In this document: in pieces, positions 1-6,141 of the stretch
Layout of the letters: every line of letters begins with the position of its first letter
How positions within the stretch are numbered: the stretch's first letter is position 1
From: Bacteroidota bacterium
GTDB taxonomy: Bacteria; Bacteroidota; Bacteroidia; Flavobacteriales; Weeksellaceae
Direction: 5' to 3'
Length of the DNA stretch: 6,381 nucleotides
NCBI GenBank assembly: GCA_023419095.1
Contig: JAEZYN010000082.1
Location: forward strand, 1-6,381
Notes under the pieces: generated by a model
Database searches by the model: none
Seen by the model: only the letters and a program-made list of their open reading frames with translations
Told to the model about the DNA's origin: nothing
Made by a program: the position numbers and the translations under genes

Positions 1-537
1 GGAGTAGGATATGAAGGTATTATCCAATGAGGAGGAGTTTACCTGCGCAACACCGCTGCCGGATACAGATATCGTGTTTTGTCCGGAATAAAGCGAAATA
101 GTTTTACTGAGACCCGGAATCAGCTGCCAGTCGTGTGCGGAGGGAGACTCACCAAGCGTATATGAAACTCCGGTTATCGGCGTACTGTCATTCACGCCTG
201 AGGTAGATACAGCACTTTCAGATCTTACGATTCCGAGGTACTTAAAGATATTGCTTGTATCGAGAATCGGATTCCACTTGTTGTTTTGCCAATAGTAGAA
301 ACCTTTACCTGTAGTATTATTGGTATTGTAAACAAGAAGGGAAGACGCAGGTGAAGTAGCCGGTGCCGGATTATTCAGATTGGGAATGGAAACGTTTGGC
401 AGCAGAACTCCTTTGTTGGCCGCAGCTATTTTCAGGACCTCGGAGTTGTCAAAGGTGGTGACATTGGTACCAATACCTACCTGCGCATGGCATAGCCCCA
501 CTGTTACCAGGAACCCCAGTAGTAGATTTTTTTTCAT
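1..537 (-). CDS. Secreted protein of unknown function, N-terminal part (runs off the left edge)
   Basis: The frame is open from an ATG at 537 down to base 1 (179 codons, no stop), so the C-terminus is missing. Residues 1-18 form a signal peptide: a KKN start, a hydrophobic LLLGFLVTVGL core, and a CHA-Q cleavage site. The mature protein begins QVGIGTN, an opening common in exported flavobacterial proteins. Residues 32-92 (SEVLKIAAANKGVLLPNVSI, then LLVYNT and GFYYWQNNKWNPI) match the N-terminal module often seen in Bacteroidota tail-fibre-like or surface proteins. Residues 93-179 are rich in Ser, Thr, Gly and Asn and suggest beta structure. I see no catalytic motif. Whether it ends in a T9SS sorting domain cannot be seen. 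It lies downstream of ahcY on the same strand but has its own promoter, with the ahcY terminator between them. The gene call and export are well supported; the function is unknown. Confidence 0.85.
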   Translation of the reverse strand, partial: MKKNLLLGFLVTVGLCHAQVGIGTNVTTFDNSEVLKIAAANKGVLLPNVSIPNLNNPAPATSPASSLLVYNTNNTTGKGFYYWQNNKWNPILDTSNIFKYLGIVRSESAVSTSGVNDSTPITGVSYTLGESPSAHDWQLIPGLSKTISLYSGQNTISVSGSGVAQVNSSSLDNTFISYS

Positions 538-558
538 CAGTCGTGTTTTGTGTTGCCA

Positions 559-588
559 CAAATATACAACGAATATGAAACGATGCAG
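559..588 (-). promoter_or_regulatory. Bacteroidota-type promoter for the left-edge secreted protein gene
   Basis: On the minus strand TATATTTG (566 to 559) matches the Bacteroidota -7 consensus TAnnTTTG exactly. Nineteen bases upstream lies CTG (588 to 586), a weak version of the -33 TTG box. Transcription would start near 552, leaving a leader of about 15 bases before the ATG at 537. This agrees with the lack of a Shine-Dalgarno sequence. Confidence 0.55.
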
Positions 589-660
589 TAGGTCTATTCA
601 CCTTAATAAAAGGGTTAAAACACCTTTCGATAATTAATGTTAAATTCTAATAGATGGCAT

Positions 661-700
661 TAAATAATGAGAAAACGCTGCTGAAAAATCAGCAGCGTTT
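661..700 (-). terminator. Intrinsic terminator of ahcY
   Basis: A perfect 11-bp stem (673-683 with 690-700, AAACGCTGCTG) closes a 6-base loop. Read on the minus strand it starts 26 bases after the ahcY stop codon and is followed by a T-rich stretch (TCTCATTATTTA). It separates ahcY from the secreted-protein gene further downstream. Confidence 0.8.
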
Positions 701-726
701 CTGTAAATAACTATTATAAACCTTTC

Positions 727-2040
727 TTAATATCTGTAATATTCGGGTTTAAAAGGTCCTTCAACCTCTACACCGATATATTTTGCCTGCGCTGGAGTCA
801 GAACTTCAAGTTCCACGCCCAGTTTCTTAAGATGAAGTGCTGCCACTTTTTCGTCTAAGTGTTTGGGAAGCGTATACACTTCGTTTTTGTAACCAGAAGC
901 GTTAGTCCACAGCTCGATTTGTGCTAATGTTTGGTTGCTGAATGAGTTGCTCATCACAAAACTTGGGTGGCCGGTGGCACATCCAAGATTTACCAATCTG
1001 CCTTCAGCCAGTATGATGATTTCTTTGCCAGCGATATTGTACACGTCAACCTGCGGTTTTACCTCATATTTGGTATCGCCGTAGTTTTCGTTAAGCCAGG
1101 CCATATCAATTTCGTTATCGAAATGACCAATATTACACACGATGGTTTTATCTTTCATCTTTTTGAAGTGTTCACCCTGCACAATATTGAAGTTTCCGGT
1201 AGTGGTGATGATGATGTCTGCGGTTTCTACTACAGAATCCAGCCGTTTCACCTCAAAACCTTCCATAGCTGCCTGCAGTGCGCAAATCGGATCAACTTCG
1301 GTTACCGTTACAATTGATCCCGCACCACGGAACGAAGCCGCTGTACCTTTACCTACATCACCGTACCCGCAGACTACCACGCGCTTTCCGGCCAGCATTA
1401 CGTCAGTAGCGCGGCGAATTGCGTCAACTGCAGATTCTCTACAGCCATATTTATTGTCGAATTTAGACTTCGTTACCGAATCATTAACGTTGATAGCCGG
1501 CATTACCAAAGTGCCGTTTGCCATTCTTTCGTAAAGTCTGTGGACGCCCGTTGTGGTTTCTTCAGACAAGCCTTTGATATCTTTCGTAAGTTCAGGATAT
1601 TTATCAAAAACCATATTTGTAAGGTCACCTCCGTCATCCAGGATCAGATTTAAAGGCTTACGGTCTTCACCGAAGAATATTGTCTGTTCGATGCACCATT
1701 CGAATTCTTCTTCATTCATACCTTTCCAGGCATAGACAGGAATTCCCGCGGCCGCAATCGCAGCAGCTGCATGATCCTGCGTAGAGAAAATATTACACGA
1801 AGACCAGGTAACATCAGCACCCAGTGCAACCAAAGTTTCGATAAGAACAGCAGTCTGGATGGTCATGTGAAGACATCCCGCGATTCGCGCACCTTTTAGT
1901 GGTTGGGAAGGACCATATTCTTCACGAATTGCCATCAGGCCCGGCATTTCTGCTTCTGCAAGCATTATTTCCTTACGCCCCCATTCTGCAAGGGAAATGT
2001 CTTTTACTTTATAAGGCAGGTATTGTGTTTGTGTACTCAT
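727..2040 (-). CDS. ahcY: S-adenosylhomocysteine hydrolase (adenosylhomocysteinase)
   Basis: This cytosolic NAD-dependent enzyme splits S-adenosylhomocysteine into homocysteine and adenosine, removing the product inhibitor of methyltransferases and feeding the methionine cycle. The 437 residues are full length for the family. Visible motifs are HMT (57-59), DDGGD (135-139), EETTTG (160-165), NDSVTKSKFDN (186-196, with the catalytic Lys191, Asp195 and Asn196), the Rossmann NAD loop GYGDVGKG (225-232), NIGHFDNE (303-310), GHPSFVMSNSF (357-367) and the C-terminal KPEYYRY tail, which in this family reaches into the NAD site of the neighbouring subunit. I chose the ATG at 2040. A TTG seven codons upstream (2061) also opens the frame, but it lies inside the -7 box, and MSTQTQYLPYKVKDISLAEWG is the typical family start. 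It is divergent from the phosphopantetheinyl transferase gene and has its own terminator. No SAH riboswitch fits in the roughly 12-base leader. Confidence 0.98.
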   Translation of the reverse strand: MSTQTQYLPYKVKDISLAEWGRKEIMLAEAEMPGLMAIREEYGPSQPLKGARIAGCLHMTIQTAVLIETLVALGADVTWSSCNIFSTQDHAAAAIAAAGIPVYAWKGMNEEEFEWCIEQTIFFGEDRKPLNLILDDGGDLTNMVFDKYPELTKDIKGLSEETTTGVHRLYERMANGTLVMPAINVNDSVTKSKFDNKYGCRESAVDAIRRATDVMLAGKRVVVCGYGDVGKGTAASFRGAGSIVTVTEVDPICALQAAMEGFEVKRLDSVVETADIIITTTGNFNIVQGEHFKKMKDKTIVCNIGHFDNEIDMAWLNENYGDTKYEVKPQVDVYNIAGKEIIILAEGRLVNLGCATGHPSFVMSNSFSNQTLAQIELWTNASGYKNEVYTLPKHLDEKVAALHLKKLGVELEVLTPAQAKYIGVEVEGPFKPEYYRY

Positions 2041-2058
2041 CGATATATAAAATTTTTG

Positions 2059-2066
2059 CAAATGTA
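2059..2066 (-). promoter_or_regulatory. -7 box of the ahcY promoter
   Basis: TACATTTG on the minus strand (2066 to 2059) matches TAnnTTTG exactly. It sits 18 bases upstream of the ATG at 2040, giving a leader of roughly 12 bases. No good TTG box is seen at the expected -33 position (about 2085-2088), so the promoter may need an activator or another upstream element. The box overlaps the alternative TTG start codon, which argues against that start. Confidence 0.55.
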
Positions 2067-2071
2067 CGAAA

Positions 2072-2140
2072 TTCTCTTCTTTAAGTTAAGACGGAGGGGA
2101 AGTTAAACTTTATGTCTGTCCTTCTCTTGAAGTTTAAGTT
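2072..2140. repeat. Imperfect direct repeat in the divergent ahcY/transferase promoter region
   Basis: TTCTCTT followed by TTTAAGTT occurs twice on the plus strand: 2072-2087 (one base between the halves) and 2122-2140 (four bases between). The copies are offset by 50-53 bases, about five helical turns. The first copy lies between the -7 box and the expected -33 position of ahcY. It may be a paired regulator site, but the region is AT-rich and chance is a real alternative. Confidence 0.3.
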
Positions 2141-2207
2141 TTAATAAATCAATCAAGTCGAAAAATAATCTAAAAAGTCCTATATCTTTCTTTTTTAAAT
2201 TAATTGC

Positions 2208-2215
2208 TAATTTTG
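2208..2215 (+). promoter_or_regulatory. Candidate -7 box for the phosphopantetheinyl transferase gene
   Basis: TAATTTTG matches TAnnTTTG exactly and ends 18 bases before the ATG at 2234, the same spacing as for ahcY on the other strand. The region 19 bases upstream is a T-run without a clear TTG. Short AT-rich boxes arise often by chance in such DNA, so this is moderate support only. Confidence 0.45.
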
Positions 2216-2233
2216 GCCAAATACATTTTGCAG

Positions 2234-2845
2234 ATGCCGCTTTACCGAGATTTTTCCGATCATAATGCCACGATTTTGTTGTGGAAATATGATGACACGG
2301 AAGAATTGAATCCAGAAATATTACTCGAAAAAGAAAATTTCCCCAAGGTTAAAGACTACCATCCCGTCAAGCTGAAAGAAATTCTACTGGTCAGGAAAAT
2401 TTTACATGAGATACTGCCCGGCTATAAAATTCTTTACGACGGACGCATCCCTTATCTGGAACCGCGCGATTTTGAGATTTCGATTACTCACTCTTTTCCA
2501 TATGCTGCACTTGCCATTGCGAAACATAAAATTGGGATAGATATTGAACCATTTAATGAAAAAATTGCGAAAATTCGGCATAAGTTTGTTTATGACGACG
2601 AAACCGGATTCATTGAAAAGGGCAGAGAAGTGGCGTACCTTACCGTCATCTGGTCGGTAAAAGAGAGTCTTTACAAAATTCATCATTCAAAATATTGGTC
2701 GCTGAAAAAGCATTATGAAGTGAAACCTTTCCGCCTGGATTTTCCGTACAATATACTGTGCAGGGTTCATGACGAAAGTGTTTCCGACCTTTTCAAAGCG
2801 CGCGTAGAGTTTTTTGAGAATTATTGTTTCACGATTGTTGACTGA
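2234..2845 (+). CDS. 4'-phosphopantetheinyl transferase, Sfp superfamily
   Basis: The enzyme moves the 4'-phosphopantetheine arm of coenzyme A onto a serine of acyl or peptidyl carrier proteins in the cytosol, making them active. The 203 residues are near the usual Sfp-type length (about 200-240). Two hallmark motifs are intact: GIDIE (101-105, metal-binding Asp103 and Glu105) and WSVKESLYK (140-148, with Lys143 and Glu144). The SITHS segment (83-87) corresponds to the CoA-contacting histidine region. The frame also opens at a TTG at 2204, but the -7 box would then lie inside the gene, and MPLYRDFSDHNATILLWKYD is a typical flavobacterial start, so I chose the ATG at 2234. No carrier protein, polyketide, peptide-synthetase or fatty-acid gene is nearby, so the target cannot be read from context. 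Its last 25 bases overlap the end of the convergent FUSC gene. Confidence 0.93.
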   Translation: MPLYRDFSDHNATILLWKYDDTEELNPEILLEKENFPKVKDYHPVKLKEILLVRKILHEILPGYKILYDGRIPYLEPRDFEISITHSFPYAALAIAKHKIGIDIEPFNEKIAKIRHKFVYDDETGFIEKGREVAYLTVIWSVKESLYKIHHSKYWSLKKHYEVKPFRLDFPYNILCRVHDESVSDLFKARVEFFENYCFTIVD

Positions 2846-5082
2846 ACATCCGGATCGAGTAGTTCTGCTACTTTTCGCTGTTCGCGGGCCACGTCATAAA
2901 TCAGTTCCAGCACTTCACGAAGGTTGCGAAGTTCCGTTAAATGCGTTATGCGGTTTGGGTCGCGCCGGTCTGTGATATCATAATCACGGATTTCTTTTTT
3001 TCGCTTTTCGAGTAATTTTTGCACTGCATCGTCAGGCTGCAGGCGGCTTTCGCTGATGATTTCGGCTTTCAGTTCTTTTTTCGCCAGTATAAGTGTAGTC
3101 CGCAGCAGTTCTGCAGATATCTTGGTCATCCAGCTGCGGAAGTCAATCTCAGGATATTCGCGCCCACTTTTCGAGTATTGCGAGAGTGACGCAATATAGG
3201 CTGTGAGCAGCTGCGCGGTATTCACAAACTGGTGAATCTGTTCCATTTTTTTCTGTTGATTCTTCGGGTCGGACAGCATGCGCTGAAAACTGTCAGAAAG
3301 GTTGGCGAGGTCGATTACAGCGTTTTTGCGGTTGAGTTTGTAATCTTCAACACCCATTTTTTTGTTCATTAACACGTCCATCACCGCGCGGAAATACTTC
3401 AGATTACTTTTTGCCGATTTTTTCATTAAATCTAAATTCTGCGTATGTTCCCACACCGGAAATACAAAATAAGAAATCGCAGAGGCTACGATGCCGGCAA
3501 TGGCGGTATCAATTATCCGGTCTTTAAATATTAAATTGATGTTGCCCGGATTGAGAAAATTAAAGGTTAGGAAAATGTAAATCGTCATGAAAAAAACCGC
3601 CCAGAAATATTGTGCTTTCAGAAAGCTGAAACACAAAATCATGCTCAGCATTAAAACCGCGAACAGCACAGACGTATTTTCCACCAGATGTAGCAAGCCA
3701 TAAGCCGCCACAGCTCCGACGACGGTACCGTAAAGCCGCAGAAGATTTCGGTGTTTGGTAGTGGCGTATGCCGGTCTCATAATCGCCAAAATGGTAATCA
3801 GAACCCAATAGGAGCGGCCGATCCCTAAAAAACTGAGGTTTGAAATAAAATAGCCGACAAGCAGCGCAATCGTTACGCGCAGCGCGTGTCTGAAATGCGA
3901 GGACTTAAGCGAAATATTGCCGAGCAGCAACTTCAGATTTATTTTTTCCTGATCCGGAACAAATTTATTGAGATCTAAACCCGTGGAAAGGCTTTTTGCG
4001 AGTTTTTGGTTCTGTGTGAAAACCTTGTACATCGTTTCAATATCTTCCGTGACGTCCGTGATCCGGACTAAAATAAGACGCAGAATCATGAAGTTTTCCA
4101 ATGTCGAAGCATTCAGTTTTCGGTTTCTGAGTTCGAAATATTTATTATAAATCTGGTCGAGTTCACCGTTGAGATCCGTAAGCGGACGCGCCCTGGTGCC
4201 GCTTTGCAGTGCAATCCCAATATTTTCAAGTTCGGCCGCAAGTCCTGAAAGATAATTGCTCAAAGTACCAAGAAATCCGCTGTCATCAAAGCTTTCATGA
4301 ATTTTCCGGTAGTCGCTCTCCGAAGTCATCAGTTTTTCGTGCAGATCGATCGAATTCAGGAACATGAGCATCAGCAGGCGGCTGGTTGTCGTAGATTCAT
4401 TTACAATTTTCCGTGTTTGGAAAACTGTTTCGCGTGTATCTTCCTGCAGGTTTTTTATTTTGACCTGCTGCGCGATGACCTGCAGATTGAGGTCGTTATA
4501 GTCGGGATTTTGAGCATAGAATTTTGATTTAATTTTAAGATAATTCCCCAGCTCCACATAGTTTTCGCCAATCATCTGGCTGGCGAGTTTGTAAGGCTGA
4601 ATTTTTGAAACTATCAGAAAAACAAGCAGATAACAGACGCCACCAGCTAAAAATATAAGCGAACTTTTTATAACTCCGCTATTGCTGAGATGCCCGTCCG
4701 CGAAAATTGCAAGCACCACCAGCGAGAGCGATCCGATAGCTGCAAAGCGTTGTCCGTAGACGCCTATCATTGAAAAAAACAAACCGAAAACCAGCAGTTC
4801 AAGATAGATCAGCGGCGGAATACCCTGAAGCAAACCTGCAACCACGGTTACCATGAAGAATACGGCAATTGCCAAAATCAAAGAGTTGCGGCGGCGCACG
4901 AAAGGTCCGGGCTGATCTGTAAGACCTACGAAACTGGTTGCCAGCGGAAACAGAAAGTATTCCTGCAAAAGCCCGAAGTATGCCAGGATGACGCTAGGAA
5001 CCACAATCGACATCGTAATCCGCACTGCAGAGTAAATATACTGGCTGGACGCGAATCTTTTGAGTTCTGTGGCATAATTCAT
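2821..5082 (-). CDS. FUSC/YccS-like inner-membrane protein, probable efflux transporter
   Basis: This 753-residue protein has the two-block layout of the YccS/YhfK and fusaric-acid-resistance (FUSC) family. The N-terminal block (about 18-160) has roughly six hydrophobic segments. A soluble, partly helical middle (about 165-395) follows, then a second block of about six segments (399-542) and a charged cytosolic tail (545-753). The second block carries the conserved FUSC-like stretch RSYWVLITILAIMRPAY (423-439) with TTKHRNLLRLYGTVVGA just after it. Related proteins such as AaeB export aromatic acids; the substrate here is not predictable. The ATG at 5082 opens the frame and leads directly into a plausible amphipathic N-terminus. 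No clear TAnnTTTG box lies upstream: the nearest, TAAATTAG (one mismatch), would leave an almost leaderless message. Only 26 bases separate the start from the T-tract of the preceding gene's terminator. The stop lies inside the convergent transferase gene. The family call is strong; the role in export is inferred. Confidence 0.88.
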   Translation of the reverse strand: MNYATELKRFASSQYIYSAVRITMSIVVPSVILAYFGLLQEYFLFPLATSFVGLTDQPGPFVRRRNSLILAIAVFFMVTVVAGLLQGIPPLIYLELLVFGLFFSMIGVYGQRFAAIGSLSLVVLAIFADGHLSNSGVIKSSLIFLAGGVCYLLVFLIVSKIQPYKLASQMIGENYVELGNYLKIKSKFYAQNPDYNDLNLQVIAQQVKIKNLQEDTRETVFQTRKIVNESTTTSRLLMLMFLNSIDLHEKLMTSESDYRKIHESFDDSGFLGTLSNYLSGLAAELENIGIALQSGTRARPLTDLNGELDQIYNKYFELRNRKLNASTLENFMILRLILVRITDVTEDIETMYKVFTQNQKLAKSLSTGLDLNKFVPDQEKINLKLLLGNISLKSSHFRHALRVTIALLVGYFISNLSFLGIGRSYWVLITILAIMRPAYATTKHRNLLRLYGTVVGAVAAYGLLHLVENTSVLFAVLMLSMILCFSFLKAQYFWAVFFMTIYIFLTFNFLNPGNINLIFKDRIIDTAIAGIVASAISYFVFPVWEHTQNLDLMKKSAKSNLKYFRAVMDVLMNKKMGVEDYKLNRKNAVIDLANLSDSFQRMLSDPKNQQKKMEQIHQFVNTAQLLTAYIASLSQYSKSGREYPEIDFRSWMTKISAELLRTTLILAKKELKAEIISESRLQPDDAVQKLLEKRKKEIRDYDITDRRDPNRITHLTELRNLREVLELIYDVAREQRKVAELLDPDVQSTIVKQ

Positions 5083-5108
5083 TGTGCTAATTTAAGGGTA
5101 TTTTACCG

Positions 5109-5133
5109 AAAAAAGCCTCATCAGATGAGGCTT
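5109..5133 (-). terminator. Intrinsic terminator of the T9SS cargo gene
   Basis: The arms 5113-5122 and 5124-5133 are perfect complements (AAGCCTCATC and its reverse complement). In practice an 8-bp stem with a 5-base loop is likely. On the minus strand it ends in a run of six T (5114 to 5109), 52 bases after the stop of the cargo gene. The T-run is on the minus side only, so it acts on that strand. Confidence 0.85.
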
Positions 5134-5185
5134 CATTGTAATACAGACCGTGTGAGACGGAAAGTTTAAAAATTTTTTCTTTGAA

Positions 5186-5959
5186 TTACTTCTTCAGAAA
5201 TTTATGCGTTTGCTGGCTGCCGTCTCTAAGGATGACGGTTGCAAGGTAACTTCCTGTTTTCAGATTTGAAATGTTAATGGCTGCGGAAGGTTCACGTACT
5301 GTTTTCAGCGTTCTTCCCGAAAAGTCGGTGATGGTGATTTTTGCCACATTCCTGTAATCTGAGATCTGAACAAGATCGTGAACCGGGTTCGGGAACAGTC
5401 GAACGCTTGCGGCTGAAGCGTCGGATACGGCCAAAACCGGAAAATTTTGCGTGATGATGAGCTCATCGATTACAATATAGAAATCGCCGGAAACGTAAGT
5501 TCCGGTAATTTTCAGTTTGAAGTTTTTGCCCGCAGGTACCAGGTCCTGATCGATACTTTTGCTGTAAGTTTGGCAAAACTGCTGGTTTGTGGTCAGTTCC
5601 ACCGTGTCTAGAATTGCATAATCGCCGTTATCTACTGCATATTCCACCTTTAAAGTTCCGTTTACAGCAGCAGTAGTGGTGGCGCGTGGATGCTTGTATT
5701 TAAAGCTGATGTTTATTTTGCCTCCGTTTGAGCTGTCAGTAGAATAGACCACGGTGTTCTTGGCATTGCTGGTCGTGCTCCAGAAGTTTTTAGACAATGC
5801 TCTTGCAGTGCAGCCGGAAGGTGTAGCAGAGCTGAAAAAACCGTCGACGGTGAACCCGGCCGCAGCACCTGGCGTAGTTTCGAACTGCTCATTCACTGCA
5901 ATCTGCGCAGCGGCAAACCCGAATGCAGCCACTGCCAACATAGTAAAAATCTGTTTCAT
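5186..5959 (-). CDS. Secreted protein with a C-terminal type A T9SS sorting domain
   Basis: The 257 residues have three parts. Residues 1-18 are a Sec signal peptide (MKQIFTMLAVAAFGFAAA, cleavage before Gln19). Residues 20-172 are a beta-rich domain of unknown function, starting VNEQFETTPGAAAGFTVDGF and ending FYIVIDELIITQ; this resembles the jelly-roll sandwiches of anchor- or adhesin-type exoproteins (inference). Cys50 and Cys129 could form a disulfide outside the cell. After a short linker, residues 187-257 are a type A sorting domain: RLFPNPVHDLVQI at its start, TDFSGRTLKT in the middle, and LKTGSYLATVILRDGSQQTH then KFLKK at the end. Such domains carry proteins through the T9SS translocon and are cut off by PorU on the cell surface. 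The ATG at 5959 begins an ideal signal peptide. The gene follows porV on the same strand, separated by a terminator. I see no enzyme motif; a binding or adhesive role is a guess. Confidence 0.92.
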   Translation of the reverse strand: MKQIFTMLAVAAFGFAAAQIAVNEQFETTPGAAAGFTVDGFFSSATPSGCTARALSKNFWSTTSNAKNTVVYSTDSSNGGKINISFKYKHPRATTTAAVNGTLKVEYAVDNGDYAILDTVELTTNQQFCQTYSKSIDQDLVPAGKNFKLKITGTYVSGDFYIVIDELIITQNFPVLAVSDASAASVRLFPNPVHDLVQISDYRNVAKITITDFSGRTLKTVREPSAAINISNLKTGSYLATVILRDGSQQTHKFLKK

Positions 5960-5987
5960 ATTATAATTAAGTTAAAATTTAAGCCTG

Positions 5988-5995
5988 CAACAATA
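5988..5995 (-). promoter_or_regulatory. Weak candidate -7 box for the T9SS cargo gene
   Basis: TATTGTTG on the minus strand (5995 to 5988) has one mismatch to TAnnTTTG and would give a leader of about 25-30 bases before the ATG at 5959. The nearest TTG upstream is 22 bases away, a little beyond the usual 17-19. A second near match (TAAATTTT) lies closer to the start, so the assignment is uncertain. Confidence 0.3.
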
Positions 5996-6020
5996 TGAAT
6001 TTTTTTTAATAAATCGGCAA

Positions 6021-6035
6021 TGGAATGCGCTTCCA
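6021..6035. other. Short dyad upstream of the T9SS cargo gene promoter
   Basis: TGGAA-TGCGC-TTCCA is a 5-bp inverted repeat with a GC-rich 5-base spacer in otherwise AT-rich DNA, just upstream of the candidate cargo promoter. It overlaps the TTG that would serve as the -33 box. It has the form of a small operator, but no regulator is known for it. Confidence 0.25.
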
Positions 6036-6090
6036 ATAGAGGATTTTTGTGATTTAATGACCTTTTTTTCGTGGCACGTAAAATTTAAAC

Positions 6091-6122
6091 AAAAAAAACG
6101 GCTGCCGTGTCTGGAGCCGTTT
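6091..6122 (-). terminator. Intrinsic terminator of porV
   Basis: The arms 6096-6103 and 6115-6122 (AAACGGCT and its complement) enclose an 11-base loop. On the minus strand the hairpin begins 19 bases after the porV stop and runs into eight T (6098 to 6091). It should end the porV message before the cargo gene, so the two are probably separate transcripts. Confidence 0.85.
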
Positions 6123-6141
6123 CATTTTGTATGATATTTTT

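Noticed and set aside
481..537. Possible lipoprotein signal (Cys16 in the signal peptide of the left-edge protein)
   Set aside because: The residues before the cysteine are VGL, and a lipobox needs a small residue at -1. The CHA-Q site fits signal peptidase I instead.
380..637. An 85-codon plus-strand open frame
   Set aside because: It is antisense to the signal peptide and N-terminal module of the left-edge secreted protein and extends across that gene's promoter.
967..1735. Three plus-strand open frames (967-1317, 1142-1534, 1553-1735)
   Set aside because: They lie wholly antisense to the strongly conserved ahcY coding sequence and show no family motifs.
2041..2100. An SAH-sensing riboswitch upstream of ahcY
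   Set aside because: The -7 box lies only 18 bases from the start codon, leaving no room for a structured leader.
2402..2686. A 94-codon minus-strand open frame
   Set aside because: It is antisense to the phosphopantetheinyl transferase motifs, and its translation looks like a shadow of them.
2234..2845. Phosphopantetheinyl transferase as a marker of a secondary-metabolite cluster
   Set aside because: No carrier protein, synthase or tailoring gene is present on either side; a stand-alone housekeeping transferase explains it.
3560..3808. An 82-codon open frame on the same strand as the FUSC gene but in another frame
   Set aside because: The overlapping FUSC frame carries the conserved membrane motif; this frame has no recognisable content.
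5147..5160. Small hairpin CCGT-GTGAG-ACGG after the cargo gene
   Set aside because: A 4-bp stem just before the strong terminator is too weak to call.
6070..6078. Dyad CGTGGCACG in the porV/cargo gap
   Set aside because: Only four base pairs around one base, no T-tract, and no position relative to a promoter that would suggest a role.
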